From positions 104,360 to 168,359 of the forward strand of contig NZ_QJOW01000005.1 in assembly GCF_009184545.1 (NCBI RefSeq): a stretch of DNA of 64,000 bases. Direction: 5' to 3'. Under the pieces are notes generated by a model that was not told the DNA's origin, did no database searches, and saw only the letters and a list, made by a program, of their open reading frames with translations. Both the position numbers and the translations under genes were made by a program. Source of the DNA: Halosegnis rubeus. Its GTDB lineage: Archaea; Halobacteriota; Halobacteria; Halobacteriales; Haloarculaceae. Each line of letters opens with the position of its first letter. Position 1 is the stretch's first letter. Shown in pieces: positions 1 through 9,000 of the stretch.

Positions 1-1
1 C

Positions 2-694
2 TCACCGCTCCATCCACTCCAGGTGAACGCGTACCCCATCGAGACGGGGCCGACGCCGTCGCCCCGCCGGAACGTGACGATACTGGATGTGTACGGGACG
101 TCGACGTCGCCGCCGACGCTCCCGTCGAACGTTCACCTGGATGTTCTCACGGAGTCGTACACGGCCAGCTACGGCATCGCGACGCGGGCCACGACCGACG
201 AACAGCCCGAGACTGTCCGTGCGTGGGGGCTCGTCAGAGGGGTTGAGGCAGAACGGCCCGCCGATGAGTTCGCTCGAATCCAGATCGACGAGAGCAACCT
301 CTCTCTGGAGGTGGTGAACCAGACCGAAGATACGGTCACCGTCCGGGTGACCCTCCAGAACGCGAACACCGGCGCACCAATCAATACCGACGAACGGGAC
401 GGCTACGTCGTCGTCAACGGGCAGCGGGTGAACACGACCGGGAACGGAACCGTCACGACGACGATTGAACGTTCCCCTGGCGGTGTGTCGGCCCGATACG
501 AACCCGGCCACTGGTGGCTCAATCCTCCCGGCTATACCGGCGACTCGGATACTGTCCTGCTGCAAGGCTCAGTGCTCCAGTTGGTGTCGACGCTGTTCCG
601 GATCGGCGTTCCCGTCTCGCTGTTCCTCCTTGCAGTGTTCTTCATCGATCGGATTACAGGGTGGCGTATCTGGCCCCCGTGGAGGTCACTATAA
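2..694 (+). CDS. C-terminal part of a membrane-anchored extracellular protein (5' end outside window)
   Basis: The reading frame is open at the left edge, so only the last 230 residues are visible; a GTG at 23 is merely the first start-like codon inside the window. The visible part is Thr/Asp-rich with a beta-rich, extracellular-looking composition. It ends in one strong transmembrane segment (about residues 190-216, rich in Val, Leu and Phe) followed by a short Arg/Trp-rich tail, which indicates a surface domain held by a C-terminal anchor. Its stop overlaps the next gene's ATG by one base (ATAATG), so it belongs to the conjugation-type operon. No family was recognised. A role as a surface or mating-pair component is inferred from context only. 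Confidence 0.7.
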   Translation, partial: SPLHPLQVNAYPIETGPTPSPRRNVTILDVYGTSTSPPTLPSNVHLDVLTESYTASYGIATRATTDEQPETVRAWGLVRGVEAERPADEFARIQIDESNLSLEVVNQTEDTVTVRVTLQNANTGAPINTDERDGYVVVNGQRVNTTGNGTVTTTIERSPGGVSARYEPGHWWLNPPGYTGDSDTVLLQGSVLQLVSTLFRIGVPVSLFLLAVFFIDRITGWRIWPPWRSL

Positions 695-1596
695 TGATCA
701 GAGAACATTCAGAATCCCATGACCGGAATTCGGAACGGTGGATTAGTCGACGCCGTCTTTTGGCTTCGTCTGGAACAGCCCTGCTTGCAGGAGTAGCAGG
801 GTGTTCCGGAACCGATGGTCCCGGCAACCAGACTGAATCCCCAACAGGTTCGTCCTCTACGTCGCCGTCTACAGATTCGGTATTTGAGGAAATCAGCTTC
901 GCGGGACCCAACCTTGTGGTGACGCTGGCTGATGATCACGATGTCGACCAACTCAATCTGATTGGTCCAGATGGTACTACGTTCGAACAGTCAACCGTTG
1001 CACAGGGAGCTACAAGAGTCGAAATACAGATTGTCTTCAAGACTGGTGGGACGTACTCTGCCGGCGAGTACGAGTTAGTCGCCGTTTCGGGCGAGACATC
1101 TGAGTCGATGTCCCTGGAGCTTCGGCCCGATATCCAGATCGTCGATGTCGAACCGGAGTTCGATGAAGATGATGGCTACAGTAGCGGTCGGCTCTTTGTG
1201 ACGGTCGAGAACGTCGGTACTGGTCCCTCTTGGGTGTATAATATTGGCTTCCGGAATGCGCCGTATCGGAACGCACCTGAGGTAATCGAAGGAGACGGCG
1301 TTGCTGATACCACGTTCGAGCGTCCGGAGGCGAGCGAAGAATTCCTCAGCCCCGGTACTGAACGGGAATTCCTGAAACAACGGGGTGTTCTCGTCATCGA
1401 TGACAACGACGATGTCTCATGTGAGAGTGATACTGCAGAATTAACCGTTGTTGTTCAGACCCCACACGGAGATATTGAGCAACCGATTCGGGCGGAACTG
1501 TCCGGTGGATACCACATCGACGATCAAGGCGCAATCCAACACCCGTGTAAAGACGTCCAGATTGAACTACTGGACGGGGGTGGAGACAATGCGTAG
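694..1596 (+). CDS. Tat-exported lipoprotein of the conjugation-type operon
   Basis: This 300-residue protein starts at the ATG at 694, supported by a GGAGGT ribosome site at 681-686 and by coupling to the preceding stop. Residues 20-45 show a twin-arginine motif (SRRRLL), a hydrophobic stretch and a lipobox (AGCSG), so it should leave through the Tat pathway folded and be lipid-anchored at the Cys. A Ser/Thr-rich linker follows, then beta-sandwich-like sequence that may be a CARDB-like or other Ig-like fold. The 3' end overlaps the next gene by 8 bases. Haloarchaeal transfer-type operons often encode such lipoproteins beside the VirB6-like subunit. The exact function is unknown. Confidence 0.75.
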   Translation: MIREHSESHDRNSERWISRRRLLASSGTALLAGVAGCSGTDGPGNQTESPTGSSSTSPSTDSVFEEISFAGPNLVVTLADDHDVDQLNLIGPDGTTFEQSTVAQGATRVEIQIVFKTGGTYSAGEYELVAVSGETSESMSLELRPDIQIVDVEPEFDEDDGYSSGRLFVTVENVGTGPSWVYNIGFRNAPYRNAPEVIEGDGVADTTFERPEASEEFLSPGTEREFLKQRGVLVIDDNDDVSCESDTAELTVVVQTPHGDIEQPIRAELSGGYHIDDQGAIQHPCKDVQIELLDGGGDNA

Positions 1597-2962
1597 TCCC
1601 GTCCGATTCCTAGTTCGCTCTATCTTCGTCTTTTTCGGGCTACTGACTACGGGCACTGCTCCGGTTTTAGCTCAAAGTGACGGAGGCAGCGATGGAGGTG
1701 CTCTTGGAGACATTATCATCAGCGCTATCCAAGAACTCCTTGAGATACTCTTCAGCCCTATAGAGACCGTCATAGAGAATCACGGTGATGCAGTCTTGCG
1801 GACAGTGGTGGGTACTCCCCATCCAGATTCGGTGTTCAATCAGCCGACGAACGCAGCGTGGCCCGGAATTTATGACTACTACTGGGAGATGATTATCCCG
1901 CTTTCGCTATCGCTGTACGGCCTCTCGATTGGAATCGTCATTTTCCTTGAATCGACGAGCCACTTGTTCAACGGATACCATCGCTCGAAGCTCAAGAAAC
2001 GCGCCTTCGCTGGACTGCTCGGTATCTTGTCGTGGTGGTGGATCTCAGCGCTATCGTTGCGGTTTATGGATGCATTGGCTGGGTTCCTCGTCCCCTCGGT
2101 GTCAGAAATCTCGCTATTCCAGACGCTGTCGTTCACTGGGATGGGCGTGCTCGGCACGGTCGTCGCTCTCTCAACGAATTTGCTCCTATTCGTGTTGATC
2201 GGCCTGATTTACCTAGCGAGACAACTGGCACTCTACCTATTTGTGTTCCTGATGCCACTACTCATTGTATTCTGGATCCCTGGCGTCGGGCCGTTCGCCC
2301 TAGTCTCGAAATTCATGAAGAAGTTGGCCGGGTTCTACGTCCCTTTCCTGTTTATGACGGTTCCAGTTGCTCTCCTGTTCCGTCTCGGGGACATCTTGGG
2401 GACGAGCTTCGGCCCCTCAGCCGGTGAGTTCGGGGCTTGGTTGACGGCACTCGTTATCCCGCTTCTCGCCGTTGCCTCTCCGTTTGTTTTGTTCTGGCAG
2501 GCCGGGGCGTTGTTCTTCATCGCCGACAGGGCGGCCAGGCATATGTCTGCTGAGAAGGCCCGTAGTCGGTTGTCTAGAGGGCGTGAACAAGTCCAATCGG
2601 CCAAACAGGGTGGGAGAAACTTCGTTCGAGGAGTGCGCGATGAGCCCGCAGTCAAGAGCGGTGGCCAATACGTCTTGAACTCTGGTGATTCGAGAGCCCA
2701 CTCTACCGGCCAACGACTCAATACGACTGGCTCTCGCCTCCGTGAAGCGATCACCGACGGCAGCGGTGGAGGGGGAGGAAACAGCGGAGGCGGAAACCTC
2801 GGCGGCGGAAATGATGATTCTACGGCCGGCTCCACCACCAGCGAGGATAGTAGTGGGAACGACGGAGGCGAGGAATTCGATCGAGACGATGCGTTCCGGG
2901 ACCCCCAGACTCGGAACCGGAATCCAGATTCAGCAGATGACCCGCCACGCTATATCCACTAA
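1589..2962 (+). CDS. Polytopic membrane protein, VirB6/TrbL-like conjugation component
   Basis: The start at 1589 gives an N-terminal signal-like segment ending near the residues VLAQSDGG, and it overlaps the lipoprotein gene by 8 bases. Beyond it lie about six further hydrophobic helices between residues 95 and 330. The tail from about residue 340 is basic and then Gly/Ser/Asn/Asp-rich with repeated GGG runs, probably cytoplasmic and disordered. A multi-spanning core with a long hydrophilic tail, placed just upstream of a VirB4 ATPase, is the usual layout of VirB6/TrbL channel subunits in type IV secretion systems. The assignment rests on topology and position, not on a sequence motif. Confidence 0.6.
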   Translation: MRSPVRFLVRSIFVFFGLLTTGTAPVLAQSDGGSDGGALGDIIISAIQELLEILFSPIETVIENHGDAVLRTVVGTPHPDSVFNQPTNAAWPGIYDYYWEMIIPLSLSLYGLSIGIVIFLESTSHLFNGYHRSKLKKRAFAGLLGILSWWWISALSLRFMDALAGFLVPSVSEISLFQTLSFTGMGVLGTVVALSTNLLLFVLIGLIYLARQLALYLFVFLMPLLIVFWIPGVGPFALVSKFMKKLAGFYVPFLFMTVPVALLFRLGDILGTSFGPSAGEFGAWLTALVIPLLAVASPFVLFWQAGALFFIADRAARHMSAEKARSRLSRGREQVQSAKQGGRNFVRGVRDEPAVKSGGQYVLNSGDSRAHSTGQRLNTTGSRLREAITDGSGGGGGNSGGGNLGGGNDDSTAGSTTSEDSSGNDGGEEFDRDDAFRDPQTRNRNPDSADDPPRYIH

Positions 2963-2968
2963 CAACCC

Positions 2969-3982
2969 ATGAGCTCCGCAACTGACCCCGCGAAACGAAT
3001 TCCGAAGTCACTCGGTACCGACACCCAGTTCCTCGGGAAGTACTCGCTGACGGACCTCGCCGTCGCCGGTCTTCCCGGTGTACTGGTAGTCCTGGTGACG
3101 CAGGTCGTTATCCCACCGTCACTCACCGTTCGTGGCATTCCGGTGTCCGCCCTCACGATCCCCCTCGCAGCGATTGCGATCGCCTTCGGTGGGCTGTTCG
3201 TCTACCTCACGCCCGGCTACACCAACAGTCTCGACTGGCTCGGTCTGTTCGTGAACTTCCACCGCAGCGAGACGGAGATCGCCCACGAGGAGGCGAAGGA
3301 GTACACTCACGTCGAGCGCGTCTACCCGCGACAAGACGCCATCGAGCGGACGGACCGGGCTCTTGTCGGAGCCGTTCAGGTGTCGCCACCGACGATGGCG
3401 CTCGCGACCGACGAGGAGTGGGCCCAGAAGGCGGAGGCCTTCCAGGACTTCGTCAATACGACCGTCGAGTTCCCGATCCAGATTTACTCGACGACGCAGG
3501 CGTTCCCCGCCGACGAGTACGTCGGGCGGTACGAAGACCGGTTGAGCGACCCGGACGTCAAATCGAACGAGAAACTCCAGGCGCTCATCGAACACTACGT
3601 CGACTGGTACGACCGGGAGCTGGCGCAGCGTCAGATGACCATTCGCGACCACTACGTCCTGATTCCGGTACGACCTGAGGAGGTCCGATACGAACGGGCC
3701 AGCCTCCTCGAAAAGCTCGCTAGGATCCCCGTACTGGGCATCCTCATCCAGATTGTCACGGCGCCGCCGGAGGAGGAAGAGCGAGCCGCGATGCTCGAGG
3801 AACTGGACGAGCGGCGCCGGCGGGTCGAGCGCGGCCTCCGCGGCATCGAGGGGTGTGACACGCGCCCCGTTGATGCGGCCGAACTCACCCGCCTCATCGC
3901 GGAATACTGGACCGGCACGGAAATCGAGTACGGCGACCCCGAACAGGTGCTTCGAACGTCCCCCGTCATCAACAAGTCATGA
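2969..3982 (+). CDS. Small-inner-membrane-type conjugation protein (PrgI/VirB3-like) with cytoplasmic domain
   Basis: This 337-residue protein has two closely spaced hydrophobic helices near the N-terminus (about residues 28-50 and 55-80), then a long charged soluble region. The hairpin of two membrane helices directly ahead of a VirB4 gene resembles PrgI/VirB3 proteins, which recruit VirB4 to the membrane. The C-terminal 250 residues are unusually long for that family and contain an Arg/Glu-rich helix near residues 260-290. The stop overlaps the VirB4 start by four bases (ATGA), implying translational coupling. The family assignment is by context and topology. Confidence 0.5.
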   Translation: MSSATDPAKRIPKSLGTDTQFLGKYSLTDLAVAGLPGVLVVLVTQVVIPPSLTVRGIPVSALTIPLAAIAIAFGGLFVYLTPGYTNSLDWLGLFVNFHRSETEIAHEEAKEYTHVERVYPRQDAIERTDRALVGAVQVSPPTMALATDEEWAQKAEAFQDFVNTTVEFPIQIYSTTQAFPADEYVGRYEDRLSDPDVKSNEKLQALIEHYVDWYDRELAQRQMTIRDHYVLIPVRPEEVRYERASLLEKLARIPVLGILIQIVTAPPEEEERAAMLEELDERRRRVERGLRGIEGCDTRPVDAAELTRLIAEYWTGTEIEYGDPEQVLRTSPVINKS

Positions 3983-6063
3983 TTGGAAACCTGCTGCCCT
4001 TCACCGGCTCGGATAGTTCAGAAACTGACGACGAGGCGACCGCAGACGAGGCCCCCGACGAAGAGGGGGAAGATGCTGAATCACAGTTTACCGTGGACTA
4101 CGAGGCCGACGGTGAGGCAGTCGACGGCATCCCCGAGATCCATCAGACCGTCGTCTCGCCGTCGAGTATCGAGCGAACGCCCAGCGCCCTCCGGACTGAC
4201 ACCCAGTGGGCGCAGAGTCTGTGGGTCGGTGAGTATCCCGATGCTCCGATGGATGGCTTCCTCGAAAAACTGTACGCGGCCGCCGAGACCCAACAGACAG
4301 ATGTCAGCATCCACATCGATCCTCGTGATACGCGAGAGACGTTGGATTCGCTGGAGAACAAGATCGAGGACCTCGAAGCCGACTACGAGTACCTGACCGA
4401 GAAGCATCGTGCGAGCGCCCGGGGCGTCGAGAAAGACCTCGAGGACCACCAGGAGATGTACGACGTCCTTCGGAACACGACGATGCAGGCGTTCGACGTC
4501 TCGATGTATCTCACGGTCAGGGGCAACGATCGCGAGAACATCGACGCCGAGTCGGTGTCGACGACAGCCCGACAAGCGCCTGCGAATCTGACGCCGGTGA
4601 CGCCCCGGTGGTCACAGCTGAAGACGTTCACCTCAGCGAGCCCGATCGCCCTGGATCAGTTCAACGAGACGCTCGACAGCAAGACGCCGATGCTCGGCGG
4701 GGCAGTCGGCGCGATGTTCCCCTTCGTTTCCGGTGCGTTTGCGGAACCCGGTATCGAATACGGGACGTACGCGCTGAATTCGAGTCCACTCATCCTCGAC
4801 CGATTCAAACGGCAAACCGGCTACTGTATGATGGTTATCGGCCGGCTCGGCGCAGGCAAATCCTTCGCGACGAAGCTCCGGCTCGTGCGGCGGGCGATGT
4901 TCGACGAGGATACGGTCGTCATTATGCTCGACCCGATGCGGGGGTTCGCCGGCGTCAACGAGGCGCTCGATGGCGAGCGGATCACGGTCGGTGGCCGGCG
5001 GGGGCTGAACCCGCTGGAAATCAAACCGACGCCCGACCACGTCCTGCAGGAGGTCGACGACATCGACCCGTGGGGCGAGCAGATCAACTGGGTGATGACC
5101 TTCTTCGCGACGTTCTTCGAGCACGTCGCAGACCATCCACTCGGCGAGCGCAACCAGACGCTCCGGCGGGCCGTCCAAGAAGCCTACGAGAAGCGCGGGA
5201 TCACCCGCGATCCAGAGACGCACACCCGGGACTCGCCCACCATCCACGACGTCATCACGGTCCTCGAAGAGATGGTCGAAGACCCCGAGGAGTACGGCTA
5301 CGTCACGGATGGGGAGCAGGAAGCCGTCCAGTCCGATGCTCAGTCGCTACTCAAGGACCTCCGACCGTCATTCCGCGAGGGCGGTGAACTCGAGAATCTG
5401 GCTCGCCCCTCCGAGTTCGACCTCGATTCGAAGGTCATCTACCTCGATCTCCACCAGGAGGAGGGGACCCGTGGCCGGGCGGAGACCAGCCTGATGATGC
5501 AGGTGCTGTTCAACAGCGTCTACGAGCGGGTCAAACAGACCGACAAGCGCGTCGTCTTCTGTATCGACGAGGCGCACTACCTGATGAACGACGCCGTCTC
5601 GTTGGACTTCCTGGAGACAGCCGTCCGGCACAGCCGCCACTTCGATCTGAGCCTCGAATTCATCACGCAAACGGGGGGTGAATTCGCGCTGACGCCGGAG
5701 GCACGCACCATCGCGAACCTCTGTTCGTTGACCGTCCTCCACCGCGTCAATGAGGAGAAAGAGAAGATCGCCAAGTGGTTCGACCTCAGCGAGCGGCAGG
5801 TGAACTGGGTTACCTCCGCGAAGGCCGGGGAAGACGAGGACGGCTACTCTGAGGCGCTCGTCGGTATCGACCAGGAGGGATGGTTCCCACTCCGAATTCG
5901 GGCAAGTGACTACGAGGCTCACGTTATCGACGGCGGCGCTGCGGACGTGGCCGAGCTTGAACCCGAGCCGACGACGAGCGTGACGAATCCAGATAGCCGA
6001 CCCGCCGGAACGCGTGCCGACGGCGGTGAACCAACTAGCACTACCACTCAGGAGGATGACTGA
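3979..6063 (+). CDS. VirB4/TraC-like conjugation ATPase
   Basis: A 694-residue ATPase. An acidic N-terminus is followed by a VirB4-type domain and a RecA-like motor domain. Walker A (GRLGAGKS) lies near residue 290 and Walker B (FCIDEAHYL) near residue 527, followed by a sensor-like ITQTGGEF stretch. VirB4 proteins power substrate transfer and pilus assembly at the base of type IV secretion channels. It overlaps the preceding gene by 4 bases and the following one by 8, so the operon is translated as a coupled unit. The FtsK/HerA superfamily is clear. The VirB4 branch is favoured over VirD4 because of the VirB3-like gene upstream. Confidence 0.8.
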   Translation: MIGNLLPFTGSDSSETDDEATADEAPDEEGEDAESQFTVDYEADGEAVDGIPEIHQTVVSPSSIERTPSALRTDTQWAQSLWVGEYPDAPMDGFLEKLYAAAETQQTDVSIHIDPRDTRETLDSLENKIEDLEADYEYLTEKHRASARGVEKDLEDHQEMYDVLRNTTMQAFDVSMYLTVRGNDRENIDAESVSTTARQAPANLTPVTPRWSQLKTFTSASPIALDQFNETLDSKTPMLGGAVGAMFPFVSGAFAEPGIEYGTYALNSSPLILDRFKRQTGYCMMVIGRLGAGKSFATKLRLVRRAMFDEDTVVIMLDPMRGFAGVNEALDGERITVGGRRGLNPLEIKPTPDHVLQEVDDIDPWGEQINWVMTFFATFFEHVADHPLGERNQTLRRAVQEAYEKRGITRDPETHTRDSPTIHDVITVLEEMVEDPEEYGYVTDGEQEAVQSDAQSLLKDLRPSFREGGELENLARPSEFDLDSKVIYLDLHQEEGTRGRAETSLMMQVLFNSVYERVKQTDKRVVFCIDEAHYLMNDAVSLDFLETAVRHSRHFDLSLEFITQTGGEFALTPEARTIANLCSLTVLHRVNEEKEKIAKWFDLSERQVNWVTSAKAGEDEDGYSEALVGIDQEGWFPLRIRASDYEAHVIDGGAADVAELEPEPTTSVTNPDSRPAGTRADGGEPTSTTTQEDD

Positions 6064-9000
6064 ACAGACCCCGTCAGAAATCCCGTCAGTGGCTAACGGC
6101 GACGAGTACATCCGGATCACTCCCTCCCGGAGCGATCTCGCGCCGGAGACCGTAGTCCGTCAACTGGCCGGCCTCCACGGCCTTGACGCTGGCAACGACG
6201 GACTTCTCGCAAGTATCGGTCCCTTCGGCGATCCGCCACCGGTGTTCGAGTTCCTCGCAGTGAGTGAGGGGGCAGACGAGCCGGTCGAGTTCTATTACGG
6301 GGCCGACCGCCGGTTAGATGCCTTCGAAGAACGCCTCCGGACGCTGTATCCTCCGACCGTCACGTTCGAGCGGGTCACCCTTGACTTGGAAACGAAGCTA
6401 CTCCCATCGACAGCAGACCCGTCTCAGGACCACAGTGCCGGAGGTGACGATAGCCACGGAATGAACCCCAGGACAGCTGAGGAATTCTCCGGAGACCCGA
6501 ATTCGGATTCAGAGCCCGTGACTCTCTTCGATTCGACGGGGCAGGAACCGGTCGGTGATGGCGGAAGTGTGCTGTCGGAGAGCACTATGTCGCAGGACGA
6601 GGACGAAGTCTTGTTCGAGGCCGATTCGAGTGACGAGTCCACAGCGGCTGGTCCGTCCGACTCCGAACTCGATGCCGATCACCAGCCGGCTCATACGCAA
6701 CCGACCGTCGATGAGACGACCCCACTCGGAATCAGTTGGCACGGGCAGGCTACCCGGCGGGAAGACTGGATGACGACACTACCCCAATTCACGAATACGG
6801 AAGACGACGATGACGATCACGCTCGGGCCCCGCTCGCGTCACTCATCGATCAGCTGACCCGGGCCGAACACCCGATCGCGTTCCAGGTACTCTTTCAGCG
6901 GAAATCGGACTGGACGCACGAGGCACGAGAGCGCCAGCGGAAGCTCCGTGAAGGCGAAGACCGGGTCGTCGACTGGTTCTTCGGAGAACTCCTCGGAAAC
7001 ACAGAGAACGAACCACAGAGTCCGTCGAACACCGGGCGACAGCGTCGGTATCTCGACATCGGTGGGCGAGAGCGGGTCGAGGCTATCGACGAGAAGGAGC
7101 CACAGCACACGTTCACGGTGAATATGCGGGCACTTTCGCTCGTGACCTCCGACCGACAACGAGAGCGGGTTGACCATCGTCTCGATGATATCGGGTCGGT
7201 ATTCGATCACCTGAACGGACCGCACTATCGGCTCCGACCGAAGCGCATCCGCCGTGGGCTTCGAAAGGGGCGGCGAGCCAAGAAGCACGCCGACCGGGTA
7301 CTCAACGCTACGTTGGCTACCAAGAGCGACTGGCGGAAGACCCGCCCCGATCTCGTCCTCGGGCCGGCTGAGTTGGCGAACTTCGTGGTCGTTCCGCCGG
7401 CAACTGACCTCACGACCGAGGGCGGGCGGGGGTCCGACGCCGAACCCGAGAGCCGGACGCCCCTGCCACTCCCGGCGCAGGACCACATGGATGCGTTCAC
7501 GGACGCCGGGATGGCGATCGGCCGCGGTCTTGGGGAAGACGGTACGCCCACGTCGGAGCCGATGCGGATTCCCCCGCATCTACTTCCGTTCCACGTCGGC
7601 CGGTTCGCGAAGAGCGGCGCCGGCAAATCGGTCGCGCTTGAAAACGACGCCCTCTCGCTGTACGACCAGACGAACGGGCCAGTGTTCATCATCGACTCCA
7701 AGGGCGGGAATTTCCCCGAGAACTATATGCGGGCTCACGCGAAGCGCTTCGGCACCGACGACCTCGAGGAGAACGTCCTCCACTTCTCGGTGCCCGACAT
7801 CCTGCCTGGCTTCGCGTTCTTCGACATCACGCCGGCATTGGAGGACGGCGTCCGACGCGTCGACGCGATTCAGGACAAGGCCGACCACTACGAGGAGCTC
7901 ATCAAGCTCGTGATGGGGCCGGAGCGGTACGAGGACGCCATCGCCTCGCCGACGCTCATCAAGTACCTCATCAAGGCGATGTACGACGAGGAGTACGGCC
8001 TCGAAAACGGACACTTCCGGCAGGATACAAACTACTTCACCCACGACCAGTTTGAGCAGGCGGTGACCCAGTTCCACGCCGCCGGGCCACCAGATTCGAC
8101 ACCCGAAGATGCACCGCGAGCCAGCGACCCGCAGGTCGCCGAGAAACTGGAGCGACACCTGCGCTCGAACCCGGCGACGTTCTCGAACGTCGTGAGCGGC
8201 ATCAGCAACCGGATGGACTACATCACGCAGGACGCCCATCTCCGGCGGATCTTCAACAATACCGAGTCACAGTTCGACTTCCGCGACCTCCTCGACGAGG
8301 ACAAAGTAGTCATCTTCGACCTCGGCGATCTCCGCGACGAGGCCGCCCGTGTGATGACCGGCGTCATTCTGACGCAGCTCTACGATGCTGTCAAGCGTCG
8401 CGACGGCGACGAGCTGGCCCGCAAGCCAGACGACTACGTGGCGAACCTGCTCATCGACGAAGCGTCGTCGGTCGTCGTCTCTGATACGCTGACGACGCTG
8501 CTCGAAAAGGGGCGGGAGTTCCGGCTATCCATCGAACTCGTGACGCAGTTCCCTGAGCAGATGAAGGAGGCCGGCAACCGCGAGGTCTACCTGAACGTCC
8601 TGAACAACATCGGCAGTCCGCTCGTCGGGAAGATCGCCGTCGACGCCGACATCGCCGAGGCACTCTCACACGAGGCAATGGATCCCGTCGAGTTCAAGAA
8701 TCGGATCAGTTCCCTCCCGCGTGGCGAGTGGATCGCACAGCTCCCGAGCCCAGAGTTCGGCGAAACCGGCCCCGACCCGTTCAGTATCGAACCCCTTCCG
8801 ATTCCACCCGGTCATCCCGATAGCGAGCAGCCACTGACCGGGACGCAAGAAGAGCGATTCCAAGACGCCTTGGACGCCGTCCACGAGCATACCCGCGAGG
8901 AGTACGGGGTCGCCGGCGGGACGACCGTGGAGAGCCGTGACGCTGCGACTGACGTCGCTCTGGAGAACGCGGATGACCTACCGTTGGAAGTCGCGATGGC

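Noticed and set aside
6839..8239. Long open frames on the minus strand opposite the large ATPase gene
   Set aside because: They are Arg/Val/Leu-rich mirror frames produced by the strong GC bias of the real gene, with no ribosome site and no family resemblance.
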